Source: CBDBDZ01 sp965204215
Lineage (GTDB): Bacteria > Pseudomonadota > Gammaproteobacteria > Pseudomonadales > GM7GCV1
Reading direction: 5' to 3'
Length of the DNA stretch: 64,000 bases
Assembly (NCBI GenBank): GCA_965204215.1
Contig: CBDBDZ010000013.1
Coordinates: 310,001 to 374,000, forward strand
The first letter of the stretch is position 1. The number at the start of each line of letters is the position of its first letter. The position numbers and the translations under genes are program-made. The notes under the pieces were generated by a model. That model had not been told where the DNA came from and made no database searches. It saw only the letters and a program-made list of their open reading frames with translations. Shown here piece after piece: positions 1-9,105 of the stretch.

Positions 1-2
1 GA

Positions 3-2669
3 ATTGGTTTAATCCGTGTTGAAAAAGCCGTGCGCGAACGCCTGACACTGGCTGAAAGCGAAGGCTTAATGCCACAGAATCTGATTAACGCCAAACCTGT
101 TGGCGCAGCGGTTAGGGAGTTTTTCTCTTCCAGCCAATTATCGCAGTTTATGGACCAAAACAATCCGTTGTCTGAAATTACCCACAAACGCCGTGTTTCA
201 GCCTTGGGTCCAGGTGGTTTGACGCGTGAGCGTGCGGGCTTTGAAGTGCGCGATGTGCATTCCACGCATTATGGTCGCGTCTGCCCTATTGAAACGCCTG
301 AAGGTCCTAACATCGGTTTGATTAACTCACTGGCAGGTTACGCCCGAACTAACAAATATGGTTTTATTGAAACACCGTTTAGAAAAGTAGTTAACAGTAA
401 AGTGACTGATGAAATTGAATTTTTATCAGCCATTAATGAATCACAATTTGTGATTGCACAGGCATCGGCAAAACTCAATGCTAAAAACGAATTAATGGAA
501 GAGCTTGTAACCTCACGATTTGCCAATGAAACCATGGTTAAGAGGCCTGATGAAGTTCAATACATGGATGTGTCGCCACAGCAAGTCGTTTCCATAGCCG
601 CATCGTTAATTCCGTTTCTTGAACACGACGATGCAAACAGGGCGTTGATGGGTTCAAACATGCAACGTCAGGCTGTACCAACTGTTCGTGCTGAAAAGCC
701 ACTGGTAGGAACGGGTATAGAACGCAAAGTGGCAGCTGACTCGGGAGTGTGCATCCTGGCAAGGCGCGGTGGTGTGGTAGCCAGCGTTGATGCTGCACGT
801 ATTGTGATGCATATTGATGCCGATGAGTTAATACCCGGGGAAGCAGGCGTTGATATCTACAATTTGACCAAATACACTCGCTCCAATCAAAATACCTGTA
901 TCAACCAATACCCCTTGGTTCAAGTGGGCGACAAGATAGCGCGTGGCGATATTATAGCCGATGGTCCTTCTATTGATATTGGTGAATTGGCGCTGGGACA
1001 AAACATGCGTATTGCCTTTATGCCCTGGAACGGTTACAACTTTGAAGACTCTATTTTAATTAGCGAGCGCGTGGCTGAAGAAGACCGTTTTACCAGCATT
1101 CATATTCAAGAGTTAGTTTGTACCGCGCGTGAAACTAAATTGGGTTCGGAAGAAATTACTGCTGATATCCCCAACGTCAGTGAGTCGGCACTATCTAAGC
1201 TTGACGAGTCTGGTATTGTCTACATTGGTGCGGAAGTATCAGGTGGTGATATTTTAGTGGGTAAAGTTACGCCTAAAGGGGAAACACAATTAACTCCCGA
1301 GGAGCGCTTGTTGCGTGCCATTTTTGGAGAGAAAGCTTCTGATGTTAAAGATACTTCACTGCGTGTGCCTAGCAGTTATACAGGTACCGTTATTGATGTG
1401 CAGGTATTTACCCGCGAAGATCAGAAGAAAGATGAACGAACGCTGCACATTCAAAAAACGGAATTAAATGCCATTCGCTTAGACCTGAAAGAAGAAGAAA
1501 ATATTTTTGAAGCCGTTACTATGGACCGTTTGAAAAGTAATCTTATGGGGAAAAAAGTCAATAAAGGTAAAGGTTTAAAACGTGGCGATAACTTGACACC
1601 AGAAGTAGTAAATGCCTATAAGTTAGACGATTGGCTGGCTTTAAAAATGGCGGCAACTGAAGATAATGAGTTTATCGAAAGTTCCAGCAAGTTTCTTGAG
1701 GAGCGCCGCGCCGAAATTGAAGCGCGCTTCCAGGATAAAAAGAAAAAGCTGGAAACTGGTGACGATTTAGCCCCGGCGGTTTTAAAAAACGTAAAAGTTT
1801 ATGTGGCAATTAAACGCCGTGTTCAGCCTGGCGATAAAATGGCTGGTCGCCACGGTAACAAAGGCGTTATCTCGGTTATTAAACCTGTAGAAGATATGCC
1901 TTTTGATAAAAACGGTATTCCTGTCGATATTGTATTAAACCCATTGGGCGTGCCTTCGCGAATGAATGTCGGGCAAATTTTAGAAACGCATCTGGGGTTA
2001 GCGGCTAAAGAGTTAGGTGCTAAAATTGATGCGATGATTCGGTCGAACCGCGCTTTGAAAGAAGTTCGTGGCTTTTTAGGCGAAATTTATCAATCTGATC
2101 ACAATGACCAGGCTGATGCCATTAAGAAAATGGACGATACACAAGTGATGACGCTCGCGAATAATTTACGCGACGGTGTACCCATGGCAACCCCTGTATT
2201 TGATGGAGCTGAGGAAAGTGAAGTCAAACGCATGATGGCCTTAGCTGATTTACCTGAAAGTGGTCAAGTGCAGCTTTACGATGGTTGTACTGGCGAGCCG
2301 TTTGATCGTGAAACCACTGTAGGTTATATGTATATGCTCAAGTTAAACCACCTGGTTGACGATAAAATGCATGCACGTTCTACAGGTTCTTACTCGTTGG
2401 TTACACAGCAGCCTTTGGGCGGGAAAGCTCAGTTTGGTGGCCAGCGTTTTGGTGAAATGGAAGTTTGGGCGCTGGAAGCTTACGGCGCTGCCTATACCTT
2501 GCAGGAAATGTTGACGATTAAGTCTGATGACGTTGCAGGGCGTACCAAAATGTACAAAAACATTGTCGATGGCGACTACGCCATGGAACCCAATATGCCA
2601 GAATCGTTTAATGTCCTGCTGCGTGAGATACGCTCCCTGGGTATTAACCTGGAATTGGAAGAAGAGTAA
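3..2669 (+). CDS. rpoB: RNA polymerase beta subunit, 5' end outside the window
   Basis: Carboxy-terminal 888 residues of the RNA polymerase beta subunit. The reading frame is open from the first bases of the window (IGLIRVEKAV...), so the first GTG inside the window is not the start; about 450 N-terminal residues are missing compared with the 1342-residue E. coli protein. The rifampicin-binding stretch (SSQLSQFMDQNNPLSEITHK and the RRVSALGPGGL that follows) carries the sensitive-type Asp, His, Arg and Ser residues. The active-site region GRHGNKGVIS and the C-terminal SLGGKAQFGGQRFGEME-type clamp segment (here QPLGGKAQFGGQRFGEME) are intact. The stop is followed 65 bp later by rpoC, the usual co-transcribed partner. 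Identification is certain. Confidence 0.99.
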   Translation: MGLIRVEKAVRERLTLAESEGLMPQNLINAKPVGAAVREFFSSSQLSQFMDQNNPLSEITHKRRVSALGPGGLTRERAGFEVRDVHSTHYGRVCPIETPEGPNIGLINSLAGYARTNKYGFIETPFRKVVNSKVTDEIEFLSAINESQFVIAQASAKLNAKNELMEELVTSRFANETMVKRPDEVQYMDVSPQQVVSIAASLIPFLEHDDANRALMGSNMQRQAVPTVRAEKPLVGTGIERKVAADSGVCILARRGGVVASVDAARIVMHIDADELIPGEAGVDIYNLTKYTRSNQNTCINQYPLVQVGDKIARGDIIADGPSIDIGELALGQNMRIAFMPWNGYNFEDSILISERVAEEDRFTSIHIQELVCTARETKLGSEEITADIPNVSESALSKLDESGIVYIGAEVSGGDILVGKVTPKGETQLTPEERLLRAIFGEKASDVKDTSLRVPSSYTGTVIDVQVFTREDQKKDERTLHIQKTELNAIRLDLKEEENIFEAVTMDRLKSNLMGKKVNKGKGLKRGDNLTPEVVNAYKLDDWLALKMAATEDNEFIESSSKFLEERRAEIEARFQDKKKKLETGDDLAPAVLKNVKVYVAIKRRVQPGDKMAGRHGNKGVISVIKPVEDMPFDKNGIPVDIVLNPLGVPSRMNVGQILETHLGLAAKELGAKIDAMIRSNRALKEVRGFLGEIYQSDHNDQADAIKKMDDTQVMTLANNLRDGVPMATPVFDGAEESEVKRMMALADLPESGQVQLYDGCTGEPFDRETTVGYMYMLKLNHLVDDKMHARSTGSYSLVTQQPLGGKAQFGGQRFGEMEVWALEAYGAAYTLQEMLTIKSDDVAGRTKMYKNIVDGDYAMEPNMPESFNVLLREIRSLGINLELEEE

Positions 2670-2734
2670 TTGCTTCTTGACAATCATTATACATTTATCG
2701 TTATAACAAAGAATACTTAAAGCGGAGACCCTCC

Positions 2735-5700
2735 TTGAAAGATTTATTCAGCATCATGAAAAACCAAATTGGTATGAACGAATTCGACACCATAAGTGTT
2801 GGACTGGCGTCGCCAGAGATGATACGTTCCTGGTCGTTTGGAGAAGTAAGAAAGCCAGAGACTATTAACTATCGTACTTTTAAGCCAGAACGTGACGGAT
2901 TGTTCTGCGCTAAAATATTTGGTCCAATTAAGGACTACGAGTGCCTGTGTGGCAAATACAAGCGTATGAAACACCGTGGTATTGTCTGCGAAAAATGTGG
3001 TGTTGAAGTCACCCAATCAAAAGTACGCCGTGAGCGTATGGGGCATGTTGAACTGGCAACACCTGTAGCGCATATTTGGTATTTAAAATCATTACCATCT
3101 CGCATCGGTTTAATATTGGATATGACTCTGCGTGAAATTGAAAGCATTCTGTACTTTGAAAAATTTGTCGTCACCAGTTCAGGTATGACAGATTTGGAGT
3201 TAGGGCAACGTTTAACCGATGAAGAATATATCGAAGCTGTAGAAAATTATGGCAACGATTTTGAGGCAAAAATGGGGGCGGAAGCCATTCGTGACTTATT
3301 GTTGGAATTAGACATTGAAGATGAAATTGCGACTCTTCGCGAAGAAATTCCTCAGACTAATTCCGAAACCAAAATTAAAAAGCTTACCAAACGCTTAAAA
3401 CTGTTAGAAGGTTTTTACGGTTCTAACAACAAGCCGGAATGGATGATTATGGAAGCTTTACCGATTCTGCCGCCAGATTTGCGCCCATTAGTGCCTCTTG
3501 ATGGCGGGCGGTTTGCAACTTCTGATTTGAATGACTTATACCGCCGTGTAATCAACCGTAATAATCGGCTGTCAAAATTACTTGAACTCAATGCGCCTGA
3601 TATTATTGTTCGCAATGAAAAGCGTATGTTACAAGAAGCAGTAGATGCATTGCTGGATAATGGTCGTCGCGGTCGCGCTATTACTGGAAACAATAAGCGA
3701 CCATTGAAATCATTGGCAGATATGATTAAAGGCAAGCAAGGGCGTTTCCGCCAAAACCTGCTAGGTAAACGTGTTGATTACTCTGGTCGTTCTGTTATCG
3801 TGGTTGGGCCAACATTAAAATTGTATCAATGTGGTTTGCCGAAAAAAATGGCATTGGAATTATTTAAGCCGTTTATTTTTAGCAAGCTAGAATTGCGAGG
3901 TCAGGTGCAAACTATCAAGGCAGCCAAGAAAATGGTAGAGCGCGAAGAACCCGTTGTTTGGGATATTCTCGATGAAGTGATTCGTGAACACCCCGTGTTA
4001 TTAAACCGTGCGCCAACGCTTCACCGATTAGGTATTCAAGCCTTTGAACCCGTATTGATTGAAGGTAAAGCTATTCAGCTACATCCACTGGTTTGTACCG
4101 CATTTAACGCTGATTTTGACGGCGACCAAATGGCGGTTCATGTGCCTTTAACATTAGAAGCACAGCTTGAGGCGCGTGTGCTGATGATGTCATCTAATAA
4201 TATTTTATCACCAGCTAATGGCGAACCGATTATTGTTCCTTCGCAAGACGTGGTATTGGGTTTGTATTACATGACGCGCGAACGAGTTAACGCTAAAGGA
4301 GAAGGGTTAGCTTTTGCCGATCCAGATGAAGTATCGCGGGCATACAATGTGGGGCAAGCAGAGTTGGGTGCTAAAGTCAAAGTACGTATCACTGAGCATT
4401 TTGTTGATGCAGAAGGTGAATATATACCGCAAACCCGGATTGTAGATACGACAGTAGGGCGCAGCCTTGTCTGGAGTATTATGCCCAAAGGTTTAGAGTT
4501 TGAATTGGTCAATAAATCGCTTAACAAACGCGCTATCTCATCGTTAATCAATCAATCTTATCGCTTGGTTGGTTTGAAAGATACTGTTATTTTTGCCGAC
4601 CAGCTTATGTATATGGGCTTCAGGTATTCAACCAAGTCGGGTGCTTCAATCGGCATTAACGATTTTGTGATTCCGGATAATAAAGTCAGTATTCTCGATG
4701 CGGCTGAGTCTGAAGTGAAAGAAATGGAAGCGCAGTTTTCATCTGGTCTTGTAACCCAGGGAGAGAAATACAATAAAGTGATTGATATCTGGTCGCGCGC
4801 TAATGATCAATTAGCGAAATCAATGATGGAAGGTATTAGCAAAGAGAAAGTTATTGACCGCGAAGGCAATGAAATCAATCAGGATTCGTTCAATTCGGTT
4901 TATATCATGGCAGACTCTGGAGCAAGGGGTTCGCCTGCTCAGATTCGCCAGTTAGCTGGTATGCGCGGTTTGATGGCTCGTCCAGATGGTTCGATTATTG
5001 AAACGCCGATTACCGCAAATTTCCGTGAAGGTCTGGACGTATTGCAGTACTTTATTTCAACTCACGGTGCGCGTAAAGGATTGGCAGATACAGCATTGAA
5101 AACTGCTAATTCAGGTTATTTAACACGTCGATTAGTCGATGTATCGCAAGATTTGGTAATTACTGAAGAAGATTGTGGCACGACTGAAGGCATTACAATG
5201 ACACCAGTTATCGAAGGAGGTGATATTATCGAATCGCTGGCAGAGCGTATCTTAGGGCGTGTGGTGGCTCAAGACATCCTCGACAAAGAAGATAATGTGG
5301 TTGTAGCGCAAGGCACCATGATCGATGAAAATCTTGTTACTGTTATTGAGAAACTCGGTATTGACGATGTCATGGTTCGCTCACCCGTCACCTGTACCAG
5401 TTACCGCGGAATTTGTTCACAGTGCTATGGTCGCGATTTAGCTCGCGGTCATAAAATTAATATTGGTGAAGCGGTCGGCGTGATTGCGGCGCAATCTATC
5501 GGTGAGCCAGGTACACAGTTGACCATGCGCACCTTCCACATTGGTGGTGCAGCAAGCAGAGCATCGGCAGAAGATAGCATCGTATTGAAGAAAGGTGGTC
5601 AAATTAAATTTGCCAATATTAAATTACTTGAACGCGATGATGAATTGGTAACTATATCTCGCTCAAGTGGATTAGTGGTTTTTGATATTGAAACAGGCCG

Positions 5701-7030
5701 CGAAACGGAGCGTTATAAATTGCCTTACGGTGCGGCTATTACCGTCAAAGAAGGCGATATTGTTGAAGGTGGCAGCACTGTAGCTACATGGGATCCACAC
5801 ACTCACCCTATTATCAGTGAAGTTTCAGGTAAAATTAAGCTCTCTGGTATGGAAGAAGGGCTTTCAACCACTTCGCAAACCGATGATATTACAGGTCTGA
5901 CCAGTATTATTGTTATGAATGTTAATGACAGACCTTCAGCAGGTAAAGACTTAAGACCTACCGTCCTGCTGACCAATGATAAAGGCGAAGCTCTGCCAAT
6001 GCCCAATGGTGCACCGGCACAGTATCCATTGCCAGTTGGCTCCATTATTAATGTTAATGATGGTGCAGATATCACGACAGGTCAGGTTATTGCGAGAATA
6101 CCTCAGGCGACTTCAAAAACACGTGATATTACTGGTGGTCTACCACGTGTTGCTGATTTGTTCGAGGCGCGCAAGCCTAAAGAGCACTCCATTTTGGCGG
6201 AAATTTCGGGTACACTTACCATGGGTAAAGAAACCAAAGGTAAAAACCGCGTGCAAATTTGGCCGCCAGAAGGTCAAGTGTTAGAAGATGGCTCTGATCA
6301 TTGGGAGTTGTTGATTCCTAAATGGCGACCTATCGTAGTGTTTGAAGGCGAGCAAATTGAACGCGGTGAAGTTATCTGTGACGGTGAACCTAATCCCCAC
6401 GATATATTGCGCTTGAAAGGTGTAGAAGCGTTTACTCACTACACCACTAATGAAATTCAAGATGTCTATCGCCTGCAAGGTGTGAAAATTAATGACAAGC
6501 ATATTGAAGTGATTGTCAGACAAATGCTGCGCAAAGTTGAAGTACTTGAGCCAGGCGAAAGCCGCCTGATTAAAGGTGAGCAAATCGAATACCAAAACGT
6601 CGTTGCCATTAATGCCAAATTGGCAGACAAAGAACAGGAAACTGTTCGTTATGAACGTCAGTTATTGGGTATTACCAAAGCGTCATTGGCAACGGAGTCG
6701 TTTATTTCAGCAGCTTCATTCCAGGAAACTACCAGAGTTTTAACTGAGGCTTCTGTTAGCGGCAAGAAAGATCATTTGTTTGGTCTAAAAGAAAACGTCG
6801 TGGTAGGTCGCTTAATTCCAGCTGGTACGGGGCTTAGTTATCATCTTGATAAAGCAGCCAATAAGCAAAATTTAACTCTGGATTTTGCCGATGTTGAAGC
6901 GCAATTAGCGGAGCAACTGATTGAAAAAACGAAAGCTGAAGAAGAGCTGAATGAGGCATTTTTGATGGCAGATAATGCCGAAGGAACTGATATTGGTGCC
7001 TCGCCTGAAGTTGATCCTGTAGAAGAATAA
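2735..7030 (+). CDS. rpoC: RNA polymerase beta' subunit
   Basis: Full-length beta' subunit, 1431 residues (E. coli 1407), forming the catalytic core of RNA polymerase with RpoB. The start is a TTG preceded by a GGAG ribosome binding site; the protein MKDLFSIMKN then aligns with the E. coli start, so TTG is well supported. The N-terminal zinc site has Cys70, Cys72, Cys85 and Cys88. The catalytic magnesium motif NADFDGDQM lies near residue 460 and the second zinc site is seen as CGTTEG and CTSYRGICSQCYGRD. The C-terminus is acidic. It follows rpoB as usual, but the next gene is pcnB rather than rpsL. Confidence 0.99.
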   Translation: MKDLFSIMKNQIGMNEFDTISVGLASPEMIRSWSFGEVRKPETINYRTFKPERDGLFCAKIFGPIKDYECLCGKYKRMKHRGIVCEKCGVEVTQSKVRRERMGHVELATPVAHIWYLKSLPSRIGLILDMTLREIESILYFEKFVVTSSGMTDLELGQRLTDEEYIEAVENYGNDFEAKMGAEAIRDLLLELDIEDEIATLREEIPQTNSETKIKKLTKRLKLLEGFYGSNNKPEWMIMEALPILPPDLRPLVPLDGGRFATSDLNDLYRRVINRNNRLSKLLELNAPDIIVRNEKRMLQEAVDALLDNGRRGRAITGNNKRPLKSLADMIKGKQGRFRQNLLGKRVDYSGRSVIVVGPTLKLYQCGLPKKMALELFKPFIFSKLELRGQVQTIKAAKKMVEREEPVVWDILDEVIREHPVLLNRAPTLHRLGIQAFEPVLIEGKAIQLHPLVCTAFNADFDGDQMAVHVPLTLEAQLEARVLMMSSNNILSPANGEPIIVPSQDVVLGLYYMTRERVNAKGEGLAFADPDEVSRAYNVGQAELGAKVKVRITEHFVDAEGEYIPQTRIVDTTVGRSLVWSIMPKGLEFELVNKSLNKRAISSLINQSYRLVGLKDTVIFADQLMYMGFRYSTKSGASIGINDFVIPDNKVSILDAAESEVKEMEAQFSSGLVTQGEKYNKVIDIWSRANDQLAKSMMEGISKEKVIDREGNEINQDSFNSVYIMADSGARGSPAQIRQLAGMRGLMARPDGSIIETPITANFREGLDVLQYFISTHGARKGLADTALKTANSGYLTRRLVDVSQDLVITEEDCGTTEGITMTPVIEGGDIIESLAERILGRVVAQDILDKEDNVVVAQGTMIDENLVTVIEKLGIDDVMVRSPVTCTSYRGICSQCYGRDLARGHKINIGEAVGVIAAQSIGEPGTQLTMRTFHIGGAASRASAEDSIVLKKGGQIKFANIKLLERDDELVTISRSSGLVVFDIETGRETERYKLPYGAAITVKEGDIVEGGSTVATWDPHTHPIISEVSGKIKLSGMEEGLSTTSQTDDITGLTSIIVMNVNDRPSAGKDLRPTVLLTNDKGEALPMPNGAPAQYPLPVGSIINVNDGADITTGQVIARIPQATSKTRDITGGLPRVADLFEARKPKEHSILAEISGTLTMGKETKGKNRVQIWPPEGQVLEDGSDHWELLIPKWRPIVVFEGEQIERGEVICDGEPNPHDILRLKGVEAFTHYTTNEIQDVYRLQGVKINDKHIEVIVRQMLRKVEVLEPGESRLIKGEQIEYQNVVAINAKLADKEQETVRYERQLLGITKASLATESFISAASFQETTRVLTEASVSGKKDHLFGLKENVVVGRLIPAGTGLSYHLDKAANKQNLTLDFADVEAQLAEQLIEKTKAEEELNEAFLMADNAEGTDIGASPEVDPVEE

Positions 7031-7037
7031 ATCGTGA

Positions 7038-8345
7038 TTGCTGTTTACTAAGGCGTTTCAAGCTATGCTCAAAAAGCTCTGGGCACGACTGAGTAACAAC
7101 CAGGCTGATGTAATAGCGACGCGTTATCCTTTAATCCTTCCTGAGTCTGCAGCGCAAAAACGCGCTGTAGGTGTTGTTCAAGCCATACTCAACGCAAATT
7201 ATAAAGCCTATTTGGTAGGTGGTTGTATTCGTGATGTATTGCTGGGCAATGCACCTAAAGACTTTGATGTCGTTACTAGTGCCACGCCAGAGCAAGTCTG
7301 CAAAATATTTCGCAATGCGCGAATTATTGGCAGACGTTTTAAAATTGTTCATGTTCGCTCTGGTCCTGATATTATTGAAGTTACTACATTCAGGTCGCAA
7401 CATACCAAATCGCAAAGCAACAGGGGCAATGCCAAGCAAAATCATAAGGGCTTATTAACAAGAGACAATGTGTATGGCAATATTGAAGAGGATGCCATGC
7501 GCCGCGATTTTACAATTAACAGCCTGTATTTTGATATTGAAACCAATGAGGTAATTGATTTTTGTGGAGGTTATGAAGCTATTAGAAACAAGCAATTACA
7601 GGTAATTGGTGATCCTGTTATTCGATTTAGTGAAGACCCGGTAAGGATAATTCGCGCGGTCAGGTTTAGCGCTAAACTGGGGTTGACATTGGATGATGTG
7701 ACTAAGGACATCATTAAACAAAAAGCACATTTAACGTTAGAGGTATCGTCACACCGCATGTTTGACGAAATCTTGAAGTTATTGATGCACGGTTTTGCAC
7801 TTAAAACGTATCAGCAATTGCAGCATTTTCAATTGACCGATTACTTGTTTCCCCCCACTCGCAAGATGACAGGTAAGCATTATAAAAAGTTGATTGAATG
7901 CGGACTCATCAATACCGATAAACGTATTGAGCAACAATTAGCGGTAACTCCCGCTTATTTATTTGCTTTTTTATTGTGGCCTGCCTACCAGCAAAATATG
8001 TGCAAGTTAATCACAAGTAATAGCAAATTGAGGTTTCAAGCACGTTTTATTAAAGTGTTTACCAATATTTTGGAATCTCAATCGGTTGCGGTGGCAATTC
8101 CCAATCATTTCAAACAAGGCATTGAAGAAATTTGGGGGTTGCAAAATTTACTTTGCAATACCAGTAAACGCAATATAGAAAAAGCCTACAACCACAGGCG
8201 TTTTCGAGCAGCTTACGACTTTTTATTACTGAGAGAACAATCAGGAGAGTTTTTAAATAACAGTGGTAAATTTTGGACAGATTACCAAAAACAGCACCCA
8301 CGCCCAGTTACACCACGAAAACCACGGAATCGGCGCAGTGGCTGA
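7038..8345 (+). CDS. pcnB: Poly(A) polymerase I
   Basis: Polynucleotide adenylyltransferase that adds 3' poly(A) tails and promotes RNA decay. The class II nucleotidyltransferase core is clear: GGCIRDVLLG near residues 61-70, then KDFDVVTSATPEQV with the metal-binding DFD pair, followed by the RNA-binding EDPVRIIRAVRFSAKLG segment. The C-terminus is basic (RPVTPRKPRNRRSG), as in PcnB and unlike CCA-adding enzymes. The start is uncertain: TTG at 7038 gives a beginning (LFTKAFQ) resembling E. coli MFTRVAN, while an in-frame ATG at 7065 with AAGG upstream would give 426 residues. It begins 7 bp after rpoC and its stop overlaps folK, so the three are probably co-transcribed. Confidence 0.93.
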   Translation: MLFTKAFQAMLKKLWARLSNNQADVIATRYPLILPESAAQKRAVGVVQAILNANYKAYLVGGCIRDVLLGNAPKDFDVVTSATPEQVCKIFRNARIIGRRFKIVHVRSGPDIIEVTTFRSQHTKSQSNRGNAKQNHKGLLTRDNVYGNIEEDAMRRDFTINSLYFDIETNEVIDFCGGYEAIRNKQLQVIGDPVIRFSEDPVRIIRAVRFSAKLGLTLDDVTKDIIKQKAHLTLEVSSHRMFDEILKLLMHGFALKTYQQLQHFQLTDYLFPPTRKMTGKHYKKLIECGLINTDKRIEQQLAVTPAYLFAFLLWPAYQQNMCKLITSNSKLRFQARFIKVFTNILESQSVAVAIPNHFKQGIEEIWGLQNLLCNTSKRNIEKAYNHRRFRAAYDFLLLREQSGEFLNNSGKFWTDYQKQHPRPVTPRKPRNRRSG

Positions 8346-8856
8346 AAAAAAGAGTAATAAAAGTTTTATTGCAATTGGCAGCAATTTAAATCATCCTCTC
8401 CAGCAAGTTAAGAATGCAGTTAAACATATTGATGCGATTGAGCAATGTGAAGTTGTTCAGTGTTCGAATTGGGTGTCAAGCTATGCGGTAGGACCCGGAA
8501 ATCAACCAGATTTTATTAATGGAGTAGTGGAAATTTGTACCCAATTAATGCCTTTGGAGTTATTACATCAATTACAAATTATTGAAGATTTAGCGAATCG
8601 TCAACGCGTCGTACGCTGGGGACCGCGAACGCTTGATTTAGATATACTGCTTTATAATAATGAAATAATAACGTCAGAGGTTGTAACCGTTCCCCACCCT
8701 CATATGTGTGAGCGCGATTTTGTTATTATTCCATTGATGTCAATCGTGCCAAATTTGGTTTTCCCTTCGGGAGAGTCAATTGCATCGGTTGCAAACAAAC
8801 TTAGTATTAATCAGGGTAGAACGGCTAATTGCTGGCCTTTATTAACCTCGCAATAA
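8338..8856 (+). CDS. folK: HPPK, 6-hydroxymethyl-dihydropterin pyrophosphokinase
   Basis: Transfers pyrophosphate from ATP to 6-hydroxymethyl-7,8-dihydropterin in folate synthesis. Motifs: FIAIGSNL at the N-terminus, the RWGPRTLDLDILLY signature, and VPHPHMCERDFVIIPL near the end. The open frame extends upstream into pcnB, but a GTG at 8338 that overlaps the pcnB stop (GTGGCTGA) gives 172 residues, close to the 159 of E. coli, so it is preferred. pcnB-folK is a conserved pair in gammaproteobacteria. The last codons and the stop lie inside a dispersed repeat (8841-9010), so the C-terminal residues (about LLTSQ) may have been supplied by that element. Confidence 0.93.
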   Translation: MAEKKSNKSFIAIGSNLNHPLQQVKNAVKHIDAIEQCEVVQCSNWVSSYAVGPGNQPDFINGVVEICTQLMPLELLHQLQIIEDLANRQRVVRWGPRTLDLDILLYNNEIITSEVVTVPHPHMCERDFVIIPLMSIVPNLVFPSGESIASVANKLSINQGRTANCWPLLTSQ

Positions 8857-9010
8857 AATATCGCTCCTGCGTATTTTATTGTTTACCCTTGAAATACTAA
8901 CAAAAATATGCGAATTTTCTTGTGTTTCAAGGATTCGCGACCGAGTTATCGCTCGTCAGTGGCACTTCCTTGTGGCACATATTAATTCGGTGTTTTCATG
9001 CCGAATTAAT
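8841..9010 (+). repeat. Dispersed hairpin-rich element, family 1, copy A
   Basis: About 170 bp matching, in inverted orientation, the segment at 26886-27056. Shared blocks include CTCCTGCGTATTTTAT, GAATTTTCTTGT, TCGCGACCGAG, GTGGCACTTCCTTGTG and TCATGCCGAATTAAT. Potential stems within it are ATTAATTCGG paired with CCGAATTAAT (8981-9010), the GTGGCAC block, and AAAATA/TATTTT around CGCTCCTGCG. One end covers the last codons and stop of folK. No transposase gene or clear terminal inverted repeat is seen, so it may be a non-autonomous mobile element or a structured intergenic repeat. Confidence 0.8.
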
Positions 9011-9105
9011 AACAGAATATGCGCTAAAAGCAGTTGCAAAGCCCCGAGAACAGGAACCATGCGTTAGTCTGGCTCCTTTTACCAATCATAAAAGAGAACG
9101 CTATT

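Noticed and set aside
3..400. Possible rifampicin-resistance change in rpoB
   Set aside because: The visible resistance-determining residues are all of the sensitive type.
338..6595. Several antisense open frames of 65-114 codons in rpoB and rpoC
   Set aside because: They mirror strongly conserved genes in another frame and have no recognisable domains.
9034..9105. Upstream in-frame extension of purD
   Set aside because: The canonical N-terminus MKLLVIGSGGREHAL begins at 9106 with a ribosome binding site; the extension has no homologous part.
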